A DNA stretch of 64,000 nt from Apostichopus japonicus (GCF_037975245.1 NC_092562.1:19002054-19066053), one strand, 5' to 3'; positions 48,718 through 62,331 are shown, counted from the first letter of the stretch. The notes: generated from the sequence alone by a model not told the origin. Numbers and translations are program-made.

Positions 48718-50887
48718 AACGACATCAGACTTCCTGTACAATTACATAGTAATTTTACACGTAACCTCACTCAACGTACCCAGGACTCCGATACACCTAC
48801 TGAACAAAGCCCTAAAATAGTTGATTATACCAGAAAGGTCTTAGTTCGACGTTTTCTTTACCACACACTTGCACAGTCGCGTAAACCAAAAGTAAGTGAC
48901 TATTATTTCGGCTATGTATATATGGTCTTCGGACTTTCGTTTGTAATTCATGTTAGCGGGCTACTTATCGTGCGAAGTCGTCTCTCGACTTAGCGCACAA
49001 GGCCTACTTTTGTTAGGCCAAGAGACCGACTTCTACTAATTTTAACTAAGATTAGAATTAAAATGGTGATTACTGCATACTGTAGCTTGGTCATGTTACA
49101 TTGTTATTAATTTATTACTAGTATGAGGCTAAGCAAACTGATTTATTAGGCCCTAGTGTAGGCTAGGATTAGTCTAGTGTAAGAGTAAGACTTAGTAACC
49201 ATATTGAAAAGTGATGCTAGGCTATGTAGGCAAGTCTTTGAAATGAGTACACCATGACACCTGATTTAGTGAAATTTCTGGCACACATTTGTTCCAAACT
49301 GAACACTACAGTATGCTATGGCTTTTCATTTTCCATGCTTATGGTTGGGATACATTATGAATTTTTTTGTGACGTTTGCTGCAGTTAGTGTACAGACCCC
49401 CCGCAGCACTACATCTTACAAGTTCAATTGAAAATAGTAGCATGGTTTGCTCATAATGGACTTACTTAAAGATTTAATCAGCGATGTCTATCAAGGGAAA
49501 CATCGAAATCACTCAACTATATGTGTTTTTCATATATGTAGTTCCTCAGAAATGTAACAATCTCAAAATATTAAATGTTCTGTGCCTACACAACTTACAA
49601 TTTTAGCAGAATTTGAACAAAAAATTCTTCCATACCACAAAATTGACACAGTCGTCCATAAGCTAAATGTAAGTATATATCCATTGACTCTGGATACTGT
49701 TTGCTATGCTCTGAGCCTCTAACTTTAGACAGGTCAGGTCCCAGAGATTAGTGGTATCATGTTGAGGTAATTTAGGTTATTTTAAGGGAGTAAGATTTCC
49801 AAATGCCAAAATTATTCTCAAAACTGGGGGAGGGTGTTATAAGCTTACAAAAAAAACAATATGATTAGCTTATGCACCTGAAATGGATTCAAACTCATGA
49901 TATATGTAACTCTACTTCGCTGTTGCGTCAATTATGAAGCCTGTACTATACAGACACTAACGTTACAGCGCTTGTGCATTGTCCTGTATCAGTATTACCG
50001 TACAGTACATATGTTTTGAGGTTTCTACAACTGTGTTTCTTTGGGTGAACTTCAAAGTTTGTGAAAGAAAGTTGTACATGTAAACACCTGGATGATTTCA
50101 TAAGGCATGTTTTGACTGTTGAGAAAACATATGGTTGCAGATTTGCAAAGTTTGTGTATAGACAAATAGGCTTTGATCCTCAAAGTACAGTACATACATG
50201 TCTGTATTCGCCATAGTGTGAACTATGCAACCATAACCTTTTTGCATTCCCTTTTTTTAACCTGGGGTTTACGTGAGTGTGTGTACAGCTGTATGAGTCC
50301 AGTCAAAGCATGCATGTGCTTGCGATACACACCGTTAGTTGTAAACAGATTCTGCATAACATTGTATATAGCCAATGAACACGTGGCGGTTGGAGGTGTA
50401 CGTTGCATGGACAGTTAGTTGAATGCATTGCGCAATGAATGCATTGCGCAATAAGCGTGCTTCTTAGCCACTCCCACACAATCAATGAGCCTCACGGACA
50501 GTCGTTCTATGCATCAGTGTGTGCAGAGCTATTGACATCTCAGATGGTGATAGAGAAAACTGCGACTCTCCCATTGAAACAAATTGATACGGCTGCTTCG
50601 ATATTCATAATCATATCTTGCTGTTGTTTGTAGATCTTCTCTCAATGGCTGGGAGCTGAATGTGCATAATTTGCCCTATAAACACCAAAACTTGTGACCC
50701 CAATATTTAGATATTCACACATTGACACATCGACCCCATCGATAAAAAAATTGCACAAAATCATCGCACAGTGAATATTAAAGTAAAATTGTTTACTCTT
50801 GATGGTTCGTTTGTCATGCTTCATTCTTTGATCTGATCTCTCGATCCAACTTCTAACAATACGTTACCTTTGTTTTTATCTTTTCAG
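48718..50887. other. upstream region of the TspO-like gene
   Basis: No coding sequence recognised. The TspO-like coding exon 1 starts behind an acceptor at 50887, so a noncoding exon should lie upstream. AAAA|GTAAGTGAC near 48890 is one strong-looking donor candidate, unproven. Confidence 0.4.
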
Positions 50888-50895
50888 AAGTCATC

Positions 50896-50998
50896 ATGGC
50901 AAAACAAGATGTTTGTTTCATTATCCTGGCTGTGCTGACCATGGTTTCATTTGTTGTGGTACAGGTTGTGAGTGGAATCACCATGAGTCGGTGTGAAA
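50896..50998 (+). CDS. TspO-like coding exon 1
   Basis: ATG to donor A|GTAAGG, phase 1. Encodes a signal-anchor-like segment (FIILAVLTMVSFVVVQVVSG) and ends SRCE plus one base. Confidence 0.82.
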
Positions 50999-53900
50999 GT
51001 AAGGTTTTTCTTTAAACAAGATCCATTCATTTGCTTTGATCTCTGCATTTGCCTTCTCACACGTTGGGGCATAAATGCATGGAACAGAGCAAAGCTGTGT
51101 ACATACCAACATACTTCACGCATTGTATCTCTTACCCGAGTGTGTGCAGCAAATATATCGCTTAGGGGTTTGTGTTCTTATGAGCTAAAGATGTAATTTG
51201 CCAGTCATATTTGGTTCAAACGACTTAAGACACAACTTTCAATGAAAGGGATGATTTTATGAAGAGACGTTTTGCCATAAGCCGTAATATTTTGAATTCA
51301 CTCATGAATTTAAGATTAAAGATTGTTGTTACCTGGAGTAACCCCAGAAAGTCAGAATAGTGTAACAGTCCAAATGAGACACTTTCACGTAACTTGTGTA
51401 GTACTGCCATCTGTGTGCTGTACATTATATTTCCTTGGTTCAGATAAACCATCAACGATCAAAGAAAATTGTCCGACCGCCCTACCATTGTTACATCATA
51501 CTCTCCGACATCCTTCCTGAATCTCCACAAAATTCAAAATATTCACTTAAATAAGAAATATTAGCTGACATGGCTTACATTAGAAGCCAGTAATACGTTG
51601 CATGATGTATGCAGTCTATGGGCACACTAATATTTTATGACATGAATGATTATCTTGACATACGCGATATTCTATATAACAGGTGACTGATGAAGCTCAC
51701 GGTCAATAGCTCAATGCTCAAAATTGCGCAGCTAACCCAGGAAAGTATTAAGTGCAGTCCTGAACCACTTACCTTTTGGGAGTGGGAATAGTATGCAGGA
51801 TATATCTGCTACCACTCTATCTCCCATTTAGCATCTTCCCACGGTCCCCCACTTGTTTTTTAAAAATAAATCTGTTTCTGCTTCCAGAGCATTGGAACTT
51901 CACAAACCGTAGTAATGATGATACAGACCTCAACCCTCCCGGCTGGGCTTTCTCCATCTGGTTTGTGATCTACATGTGGCAGGCCGCCTGGATCATCTAC
52001 GTGCTCACCACCATCTGCCGCCAGTGTTGTGGCAAACCAATCTACCAGCTCCTGAACGTCGTAACTTCACCGTTCCTGGCGATCTTCATCGTCAATCAAC
52101 TACTATCTCTAGGGTTCTTCTATATCTATATCATGCAGATGGACGAAACGGTCACTCCGATGCTGAGCGTCTTCTCTCTGTGGGTCACCGTCCTGCTCTG
52201 TCTGATAATTTACCACTACCAAATGGCAGCTGTTCCACCAAAATTAGCATGTCAGCTCAGGTAAATACAGGCCTCCTTATTTTGTTTTTTCGTTAATGGC
52301 ATCGGATGAAAGCAGACTCTTTGCCTATTTACGCATAACATGTTGGAACCACGTTCATTTTTAGTTGAGCAAATGTTGCCAAATGTCCGTCCTCTCCAAG
52401 GGGGGGGGGGGCACTGTGGCCGGTTTTGTCAAGAAGAATTTAGCAATAGCTTTGGGTCTCCGGTTTTACTTGCATTCCTGGCTTGATAGTTTCATTTTGT
52501 ACAGTCGTTTATGGCAGACTTGATTTGCTTCCATTGAGCGGTCAATCTGAGTTTACGGCATCATTCTACCCATTTCCAGATGATATTTCAACTCTGAAAA
52601 CTGTCTGAAAGTTGTTTTCAATGTCTAGCATTTTTTCGGTAAATTTTGCCAATTGATTTCTTCATGGTAAACATTCACTTTGTCAATATGTCAGACTGTT
52701 ACAGATCGATGGGGTAGGGAGAGGGGTAGGAGGAGGGGGAGTTTGGGTTGACACTATAACAGCACCTGCATCCAAATGTGTGCATGGACTCTGTACAGCT
52801 GAATGCATACTAGTGCGTTGTCTGTTTGTCAGGGCTTAATTAATTCAAGAACGATACTCAATAAATAATAGCAGGCCTCAAAATTTGGGCAATATTAGTC
52901 GCTTAATTGCCAGTAGATTTTTTGTTGTAGCCAGTAGGATAAAATAAGGCCCTGTTAATTTTCTGCCAGTAGATTTTAAGAACTTAAACACACATATCGT
53001 AAGTTGGTTAACAATTTGTCAGTGAAAAGATCGGCATGATTTCTGTAATGTATCTAACATAAGCCCTGTATTTACTATTTGCGAACATTATTGGGCTGGT
53101 ATCATAAGCCTGATCAGCATGCAGATATGTGTCGCAAATTCAGGAAATAGCCAGGGAGAACTTCAAGTTTACCAGTAGCTCTGGAATTTTTTAGCAAGTG
53201 ACTAAAATGTTTGAAATTCTAGGCCTGTAAATTGCGCCGTAGATAATTCTATACAGTTATGCATTGAGTTTTGTTTAGTTTTTGTTTACTGTGCGACACT
53301 GACACCCAATTGCAATACAGATCATTAACTAGACTTTGCTTAGTGTCACATCAAATATCGAAAGAAAAAGAGTAACAACAGAAACTACCTGTGATATACT
53401 CTGCGAAGTAAGGTGAGAAAGATTGAGGACCAACAAAAGCAGCCGTTGTTAAAACTTTAAGGTCGACGAAAAACTTCACTCTCTTTCCTTGTTGGATCTG
53501 TGCCAGATTTACTTGATACAGTTAGCCACTGCCAACGAAGGACACGCTCACGAAGGCACGAAATGATGTCATATTATTCAGAAAGAGTTATTGTCAAGGG
53601 ATATGAAAGTAGATTAACTTTCATAACTCACAATGGAGCAGAGAGAATCTTGCCATAAATTTTATCAGTAGCTTTTGTGACAACAGAGGCTGAGTACCCT
53701 GATTAAATAATTTAATGTGCAGTAGCAGAAACCTTCGGATGAAATGAAAGGTCATTTTAAATAGTCTCCTATGTTATCATATGAGAGTAGGATTCTGTTT
53801 AGCTTAGAAGCAATAGGTTCCCCAGCTATCCTAATGATAAAATTAGGGATTGTTCTACATGAATAGAGCTACTGATCCATTATTATTGCACAAACAAAAT

Positions 53901-56900
53901 GTTTTAAATTTTAGTTGCACGAAGAGAAAGTTCATACTGTAGATGGCACAACCACTGGCACAGAATTTCCCTCTATTCTCAGGGTCATATATTTTTAGGG
54001 CTGCATGTAGTCTCATTGACCACTAGAGCCTTTGTTGCCATTGATTATGTCAAGTCTTCGGAATTACGTACTTGATATTACTACATACCCGGGAAATAAT
54101 TTATCCAGTATCGCATCACAATATGCTATGCAGACTGGTGGAATTGCTATACAAGTGCAAAGCATAGCAGTGTTTGTACACAGGAACCATGTTTTACTTT
54201 TGTAAGAGACAAAGTTTATATCCTTCAAAACTGCTATGCAAAATTTACATACCTACTGTAAAGATGTACCTACTGTAAAAATGTATGTAGCATTGAGCTG
54301 GGCCTTATTTGGTGCTTCCAGACAGAGAAGTTAAAAGTCGAGATAGCATAGCTTCTAACATTCTTCCCTTGAGTCAACCCTCAGACCTCCCCCCACACCC
54401 CCCCCCCCCCCCCCCCAGGCACCATGAAGCTACTGCAGGGCAAAAGTTTAAAAAGGTTACCAATAAATTGTTGGGAAACTAAATTTTATGTATTAGTTGG
54501 AATTATCTTCTAATAACTCGCATATGAGGTACAGCCAAGATGGTATTACCAGATATGTCTTGGTAGTTAGATTGAGGGGGTACATACCAATTATGTGACT
54601 ATAGTTCACAGCTAGCAGACATGTCAGCCTAACACAAAATTGCAGCCTTAAGTTCTTCCAATAGGTTTTATTTGTTTTTTCGTGAAACTGGTTTTCAAGT
54701 TGCCATGTACTTCTTCTTATTATGGTTAAAACAGGAAACTAGAGCCTCCCAGCAACAGATCAGAAGTTGTCACATGTTAAGGTGACCGTCATATAAACAA
54801 AAGGGTCAATTGTCAATTGTTCTTCTACCTTGGATTGAAAGTAAAACAAATATCTCATGTCATGTGAGAGGCTTTGCAGTAGAAATATGTTTGAACTAAG
54901 TGCAGTGTGTACTCTTTGTCCAAAGTACGAGTATTGCGCTGCAATTTCCACATCGGTAAGATTTTAAAGTTTTCTGCAGATGAAGCAAGTTTATAACTTC
55001 AGCAACTTCAGCAACTTCAGCAACTTCAGCAACTTCAGCAACTTTATAACTTCAACTTTATAACTTCAGCTTACAGTGTTTTAAATTTTTAAAGCAGCTG
55101 GCTGTGTTGGCAATGGAATACTTCCCAATACAAATCGGTTTTTGAGTACAAATGTTTGTCTTTAGCCCATTGCATAGTGTCACAGGTATATGCTAATGAT
55201 TTTCATTATGTGACTGTCAGTGTGGAATAAGTTTTATTATTGTTGCTCAGTGAATACGAAGACTGTCACGTGATGATGATGATGATGATTGTGACAGCCA
55301 ACGGATTGCACGTAATCTTTAAAAACCCGTAGGAGAATACTGCAGACATCTCTATGTCATTCTTAATGAAAGCAAAGATATGCGAGTGCAACATTGAGAA
55401 ACGCAGACCTGTGGGAAATGAACTAGGATTGTATAATGTTAACATTAATGCATCAAATTGGATCCTACATTGTCCTATTTTGAGATAATGAAAAAAAAAA
55501 AAAACACAGGATAGTCTTAAGGCTACATTCTGTGATCAAGTAGTTAAAACCTATTCTCACCTATAAAATAGGCGTTGTCCTTCAATTCAGGGAATTAGCC
55601 AGGAAGTTGATGTTCTCAAAGTATTCCCCCAATATTTTGTTTTCTTTCTGGCTGTACACTGACCAACAAATTGCCGAAAGCGAAACCTTTGAGTTTCGCT
55701 TTTAGCTATCCCCCAGACGGATAGAACTTGTTTTGATTTCTTGGTCTGCATTTGGAGACACAGCATCATGTTGTAAACAAGGAAACATTGAGTCTATCAT
55801 AAGGTGTGAATTTGTTAAGTATATATGTTGAAGCTAAATAATAAATTAGTTATTTTGGTGTGCAGGAATATCCCTCATTGTAATATTATACAGTACAGAT
55901 ATATATAAAGTACAGAAATCATGTGTTCTTTGACTATTTTTGATATGGCAATAGTTTTTAATAAAAACCCATTAAAAACCTATTAATTTCACTTTTAATG
56001 TAGTACTCTGCATTATTGACAAAAATTGATACCAAAGGTTTATCTGCTATGTACAGGGAAATAATTTGGTGGTGAAATTTGGGGTAGCAGGTGTGGAGGG
56101 GTCTAAATTGTCTCATGTAGAATGCTATGAGTACTGTGTACAAAAACTGTTACACATACTTGCACTCGTTTCATAGCAATTTTTGTGTAGAATTTATCAA
56201 TGCGATGCCGGATAACTTATTCCCTGTGCTATCATCATCATTTGCTGGGTTATTAATGTCAAAATAAAATAAAACTGTTAGCAAACTGCTTATCCACTAG
56301 TGTAGGAGAATGTGTAAAAGTAAGTTGGCCTGACGTTTCAATCCTAGCAGGATCTTCTTCAAAGGCTGAATGACAAGTAACAGTAACAGAAGGGACAAAA
56401 ACATGCACAGAATACAGGTTAATGAGCATGGTGAACACAAAGAGATAGATGTAAGGGGATTAGTAGACAAGGGATGGAGAGAAGAAAGAAAAGAAACCAA
56501 CAGGGGAGGAGGAGAGGTACAGTAGGAGATGTTAATGTTGCGAGAAGTACAGTATGCAAGATTTCTCTTTACGTGCTGTAAATGCATGATTACTTCTACT
56601 TTACGAAATCTACACAATTAAAACCTGGTCTATGTCATTCTTTTCGCGGATCTCTTCCTGCCAAATAATGTATACCGGAGACTATTTAGCGAAACCAAAA
56701 TATCTTACAACCTTCCTGTTCAGTGACTGCAATATGTGAATATTGACAAAATTGGCTGCTGTAGAGAGGGTCAAAGGTCAATCAGATCAATAAAAGTGGT
56801 TGATTATTTCCTATTGGCTGTGAATCTCCATTATGAGAGGGAACCAAGCAGGTATTGAGAGATGCAGATCTATGTAGCTTAATTTTGGGATTATCTAAAA

Positions 56901-58616
56901 GAGTAGCAGTCTGTCCAGGGCAGTTTCCAAGTACTGACTATGTATCAAGTTTCGGTAGTTTTCTACGCTTAAAGTTAACAAACATTTGGTATCTTTTAGT
57001 ATGACTGCAACACAATGAGTAAGAGTACAAGAGGAACTGGTAGGAGTACTTAATTTTGTACTAATATCTATACAAGATTTTCTAAAATGCCCTGATTGTG
57101 AGTACATGAACACTAAAAAGGTGAATAGTACTACGGGCAACTATGCCAGAATAGTGAATACAAGCATGAGTATAGACTCAGTACTTAAAAAGTCTGCTTT
57201 CAGACATGAATACCGTTCCGATATATATGGTATATATGTTTAATCCATATTCTCTCCCAGCTCATATACAAACACTCAGGTCTAGAATTTTACAATTTTA
57301 TCCACTTGCTAAAAAAAAATACCAGTGTTTAGAAGTCTACTGGCTGAAATCGAGTTCCCACCGGCATTTCCTGAATTCAGTGGCGTAGGAAGGTACTTTT
57401 GAGTGGGGGGACTGAAGACTGATGGCCGGCCTGGCGAGGGGTCTAAGAGGAGGGGGTGTCCCCCTCCCCTTCGGATTTTTTTTTTGCATTTCCAGGTGGC
57501 CTCAGATGCAATTTGGTGCAATATAGCACACTTCAACTCCCACTCCATTTTGTAAAGAATTTTGCATTTTCACCTGGCCTTAAATGCAATTTGGTGCTCC
57601 AAATGAGATTTTTTTCTCATTTGGAAATGAAAAAGGGGTTTTCTGACTTGCGGAGCGGGGGGGGGGGGGCGGAATGATACTTCCGCCCCCCCCCATATTT
57701 TTCACTGGGGGCTGGCGCCCCCCCCAGCCCCCCCGGTTCCTACGCCCTTGCCTGAATTATAGCCCACAGTTACAGTACGTTCTTGTGAGAGCAGCACTAA
57801 CATATCTGCGGATAATAGACAGTAATTGTTATGGAAATAAGTTGGTTATGGAATCATGCAGATTTTTTTGACACGTGATAGTTAACCATGTTATACATGT
57901 TCTTAAATCTACTGGCAGGAATATGTTAGTGCCTTTTCTGTCTACTAGCAAATTGCAAAATCCTCTGGCATGTAGCCAGTAAATGTCCTGAAATTCAAGT
58001 GCTGTCTATACAATGTACACACGGAAATAAAAATCACTTTCAGACCGCACATTGTTCAGTATGTCGACTTATCTGGTATCGAATTTCGGTGTCACAAAAT
58101 AAAACAAAAACTAAAGTGTTGCCACATATCATGTTCTCTTTCTGCACGGTAAACACGCTCTCGTTCAATATTTTTCTGTTTCTTTTTTTCGTCACTTTCA
58201 GGAAGGACGTGACTTGTCTGATTGTCCTGGTCCAGAACGGACTCGCCATGTACCTGTCGTGGCTGACCGTGGCCGACATGTTGGTCCTCAACTCCTTTGC
58301 GGTCTACACCGTTGGCGTCCCCATGACCATGTCCTCGTGCCTGACCCTGACCCTCCTGGCCGTGATCGTCACCGTCTACTTCTTCCTGGAGCTGACGCTG
58401 TGGAGGAAATATGTCCGTTACACCTTCACGACCTACCCGACTGTAATGTGGGGTCTGATGGCCATCACCGTGGACAAGTGGGACCCACAAAACCCCACGT
58501 CCATCTACGTCTTGGTGCTTCTCCTCGTGGTGTCCGTCTACTTCTTCGCCAAGATCGGTGTCACTTTCGGACGCAGAAGTGCGAAAGGAAAGTACGCCGC
58601 TCTCCAACAATACTGA
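50896..58616 (+). CDS. TspO/MBR-like multi-pass membrane protein
   Basis: Three exons, 50896-50998, 51888-52260 and 58202-58616, join in phase (GAA A|AG CAT; CTC AG|G AAG) to give 296 residues. A hydrophobic N-terminal segment (7-28) is followed by N-glycosylation sequons NFT and NRS (38-43), then NPPGWAFSIW (50-59) with Trp-rich YMWQAAWIIY. At least six more hydrophobic stretches follow; the last is preceded by KWDPQNPTS. The PxGWAFSIW..IY signature recalls TspO/MBR-family tryptophan-rich sensory proteins, which bind tetrapyrroles and sterols in bacteria and mitochondria, but the protein is longer than classical TspO (about 160-170). Function is not assigned. The tail ends GKYAALQQY. The ATG lies 8 bases into the exon, after acceptor TTTTCAG (50881-50887). 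Confidence 0.85.
51888..52260 (+). CDS. TspO-like coding exon 2
   Basis: Acceptor TGCTTCCAG, donor AG|GTAAAT. Carries the Trp-rich signature and three hydrophobic segments, ending PPKLACQL. Confidence 0.9.
54992..55070 (+). repeat. 9-bp tandem repeat (AACTTCAGC)n
   Basis: About six units of AACTTCAGC followed by degraded TATAACTTCA units. Confidence 0.9.
56277..56530 (-). mobile_element. retroelement 3' tail, antisense copy 3
   Basis: Reverse complement of the tail at 44210-44515: it contains the antisense of GAAGAAGATCCTGCTAGGAT and CTGTATTC, CATTAACCTG and TTAGCAAACTGC landmarks. No GIY-YIG sequence accompanies it, so this is a truncated piece. Confidence 0.75.
57378..57750 (+). mobile_element. 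hAT-type MITE, 373 bp, in TspO-like intron 2
   Basis: Left end CAGTGGCGTAGGAAGG and reverse-complemented right end CAAGGGCGTAGGAACC form inverted repeats. The 8-bp duplication CCTGAATT is exact at 57370-57377 and 57751-57758. Its inner GGGGTCTAAGAGGAGGGG and CCCCCTCCCCTTCGGA match the outer element at 44694, making it a related but uninterrupted copy. Confidence 0.9.
58202..58616 (+). CDS. TspO-like coding exon 3, terminal
   Basis: Acceptor CACTTTCAG, stop TGA at 58614-58616. Three to four hydrophobic segments and the KWDPQNPTS motif. It is visibly GC-richer than its surroundings, so long open frames also appear on both strands as shadows. Confidence 0.9.
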
Positions 58617-60447
58617 TGAACATTTCTTGTCGAGCATGCCGTAAATTGACTTAGCTGTCAGCTGCGATACTATTAGTTCTATTCTGTAGAAGCATTTTGC
58701 AAAATTTCGTACTCAAACGTTAAAAGTTACTAGCATATATATCCATCGATTGATAAGTGCCACAGATTTACTCTTGCTACATAAACGTACATTTTACGTA
58801 AAGTTACATTTAATTTTTTACCAAAAATGGTTGTAGATTTATTCCATAATACTTCAAGCAAAGCTTTTTTTCTTTTTTTCTTCTTCATATCAGAGCTGAT
58901 TTCTGAGAGCTGCTAAGAATGCTTGAGTTTTAGTAGCATCAAGACACATCATTTAGGTTTTTTGCAATTTTGACAAAGCAGTTATATAGATATTATTACT
59001 TTTTCAGAAATTGGATTCATATATCATTCATGCATGTATATATATACCGAAGTGAAGCTGGGGGAAAGTGCATGGTTGGAAAATGTGAGCTTAATGTATG
59101 TTTCATACAAAGTACAGGGAGTGAAAACCAGAGCTTACACTTTTTAACACACCAGATTGTGGTGAAATATGCAAACAATATTACATTACAGAACATATTT
59201 TTGTGACCAAGGAGTGACTAAGCTGTCTTTAACTGTTTTAAATAATGCCAACTTGTTGTGAAGGAGAAGCGAAAATCTGAGCTTTACATATCTTTACCAT
59301 CCAAATTGTGCTGCACAAGGCATGAAAATATGAGATTAAACTTGTCGACAAATTATGGTGAACCAAGGTCATGTTGTCAAACATGATATTGATTTATATC
59401 ACACACTCAATTGTGGTGAAGTTTATGCTCTTTGTATTAATTCAAGGCAAACGTTCTCCGTTCTATTAACGCGATAGTCAGCTTCAAATTTCAAAAGTTT
59501 AGGTTCCTCTACAACCAAGGTTACTTTATTATATCAACGGTTACAGCAATCTTAACTATAGTGTCGTGACTTTGTGTTTGCTTTTGTGACAAAGGTTTCA
59601 CACTCTTATGAAAAGGGCTTTCTAACATAATTTGTTTTATAATTTTGGTATGCTCGTACAGTTCTATAAAAAAAGGAAAAATGCTTTGCAATGGCACACT
59701 CAAACCTTGTATAGTCACACAGGTTTTGGTTATACTGTCTAAAATCACTCGTTAAAACGTTCTAGTTATGAGAAATATAATTTACAACTGGGTAGGGTTA
59801 CTTCAGAATGGTAAATTCACAGGGAGGGGGGAGGGGAGGGGGGTTAAGGTAGAGGGTCAGTAGAAGGGGGTATCAGGGGTAATAGATAAATCATATAAGG
59901 TCGTAGGCTCGGGTGGATGGGGAGTTTTAAACACAAATACAATTACATGCAAAGGTTGATGTCAGCAGGGTACAACTACAAGGAAGTAAAGATGTGACAT
60001 ATGGAAGTGGGTAGGTAGCAGCACAGGAAGAAAAGATTCCAAGTTGCATATTGTGTAGATGGTAATTTAAATATTTAATTTGGAGAAAATTGGAGGGAAG
60101 TAAATACCTAGGTATGTAAAATACAGCCTGTCTGAGACAACCAAACATTTCACGTAGTTTTCTGGTTTCTGATATCCTCAGATATACAACTCTTACTTCC
60201 ACATAACAACTACATTGAGTTTGAGAGTAAGTCTCAAATATCATGACATATAAATTAAAACAAAAAGTAAAATACATGCATATATATTATCTTTTAAACC
60301 AGTTTAATAGCTTCGTAGGCCAGGGAGACATTAGCAATGTCGATATTTTTTTGAGTAGCAGTTTTGCAATTTATACATTTTCTTTCATGTTTTTTTTCTT
60401 TGCATTTTAGTTTATTTTCCTCCAAATTCTCGGTCACTTTCTCGGAC
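58617..60447. other. downstream of the TspO-like gene
   Basis: Presumed 3' UTR followed by intergenic sequence. A G-rich patch (59821-59842) is the only notable structure. No gene recognised. Confidence 0.45.
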
Positions 60448-60983
60448 ATAAGATGTAGGCACTTTTATAGAAGCTTCTTTAACTTGTTAAACCTTGCCTT
60501 GTTTTCCTTAGTTTGCTAAGCACATTCCAAATTGATGTCAGCATTTAATTCTTAAGTTTACTTTGTAGGCTTGAAGACATCCTCTCAATTTCACTTCATA
60601 TTTGTTGTAACACAGCTCAAAGTATCCTCCTTCAGGTGTTCAGAAGATATTGAAATTTGTGGATGTTGAGGCTGAATTTGTACTAGATTTAGATAAGAAA
60701 AGAAAGGGTACCTCAACATCATAAGATGTAGGCATTTTGATAGCTTCTTTAACTTGTTAAACCTTGCCTTGTTTACCTTAGTTTGCTACGCACATTCCAA
60801 ATTGATGTCAGCATTTTATTCATAAGTTTACTTTGTAGGCTTGAAGACATCTTCTCGGTTTCACTTCATATTTGTTGTAACACAGCTCAAAGTATCCTCC
60901 TTCAGAACAGAATGAAATTTGTGGATGTTGAGGCTAAATTTGACCTAGATTTAGATAAGAAAAGAAAGGGTACCTCAACATCA
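60448..60983 (+). repeat. tandem duplication, period 273 bp
   Basis: ATAAGATGTAGGCA.TTT.ATAG at 60448 recurs at 60721. Both units then share TTCTTTAACTTGTTAAACC, GATGTCAGCATTT, CTTCATATTTGTTGTAACAC and GATTTAGATAAGAAAAGAAA. The first unit has about 12 extra bases near 60638. Confidence 0.93.
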
Positions 60984-62330
60984 TAGCCTTCATGCAAACC
61001 AAAGGTTTGCAAAGTTGTGTTCAAAATCAGAAGTTTGAAACTCTCCAAGTGAAAAAGGTGACCCCACATTTAACATGACCTGTCCTGATGTGAGAACAGC
61101 ATACAGTGTTATTTATAATGCAATGATCTCATATAGTATTGTGTAATTTTTTTTTTTTAAATCCATTCATTAAAGCAAGACCTTGTGTGGACACACTGTA
61201 GTTGAAATTCTCCCAGGGAATGTAATCCCTGGAAATAAGTAGGTTAGACCTGGAATTGGTGGCAATGGGATCTTTTGTGTGCTACTTTATTTTTTTCTTT
61301 CTTTCTTTTCATCTGTTTTCCTTCAAATAGGGATAAAGCTCTTAAAAATTGCTGCTAATTTTATACTTGGAAGGATAAGGTATTATCCTCTGGTGTTTAA
61401 GATTTGTCTGTGTCATATTACTTATACTATTTTTCATACCAAATGTTGAACAGAAAAAATACAATGTTCAAAGCTTTTAGCAAATAAACATTGCTACATA
61501 TGTTGAAATCAAACATTCTATTTCATTTTGGAATTCATTTGAAATGGTCTTCAGAGTTTGGTCATAACTCTCGCTTGTTTTGTTCACAATTTTGTCAAAG
61601 AGTGATGAACAATGTCTCACACTGAAATTTTTGTACCATCCAGAAAACATTTTGCGATCAAAAAAGCCCCAACAATTTGTAGTGATGTGTTTGAAATCAT
61701 TTGCATTGTAAAATAATGAGCACAGGTGATAGATTGGTACTATATTGCTACCATTGCAATAACCATATTAACAATTTAAGGGATGATTCTAAGTCATATT
61801 GCTAGTTTTGTATATTTTTTCAGCATATTTTGTTTTAATAAACAACCTGTTTTTCATTAAATCTCAGAAATAAGCATTAAAATAAATTTTTGCAACTTTA
61901 TATTTTCTGTCTTTCCACTTCTTCCCTGGCTCTCACTTATGTATTGAATTAAAACCTAAAACCCTAAATGTGCACAAAACAGACATTGTAAACTGACTTT
62001 GATCTCCATTTGAAAAACTGCTTCCTGAAATAATTTATTCCATGAACAACTAAATAGCATGTTTAATATTGTGAATTTCTTGTATATATTTGTTATTAAT
62101 AGCACACATTAATTAAAAGGGCAAATAATAATAATAATAATCAGCAGATACTTTTACGATGCTTAAATACCACTAATGTGGGAGAAACCTGCAAGGGCTT
62201 ATGAATTACAACTTACACATCGGGTGGCTTCAAATTCAACATTACTCAAATTTGGAATCTTTTCAATTTAGAAAGTCTTTTCAGATGGGAAAACAGTAGA
62301 TTCCTCCTGAATGAAAAAACCACCTTACCA
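60984..62330. other. intergenic, no gene recognised
   Basis: AT-rich with a T run (61149-61158) and an AAT tract (62127-62142). No coding sequence recognised. Confidence 0.5.
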
Positions 62331-62331
62331 T

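Larger units (their letters stand above)
52261..58201 (+). other. TspO-like intron 2, 5.9 kb
   Basis: Contains a 9-bp tandem repeat (54992-55070), a retroelement tail fragment (56277-56530), a hAT MITE (57378-57750), a C run (54396-54416), a G-rich patch (52716-52741) and scattered CCAGTAGATTTT-like motifs (52911-52977). No other coding sequence was recognised. Confidence 0.7.

Noticed and set aside
58092-58637. 181-residue open frame on the minus strand and a 146-residue one in another plus frame (58214-58654)
   Set aside because: Both are shadows of the GC-rich terminal exon of the TspO-like gene, whose frame is supported by splice phase and hydrophobic pattern.
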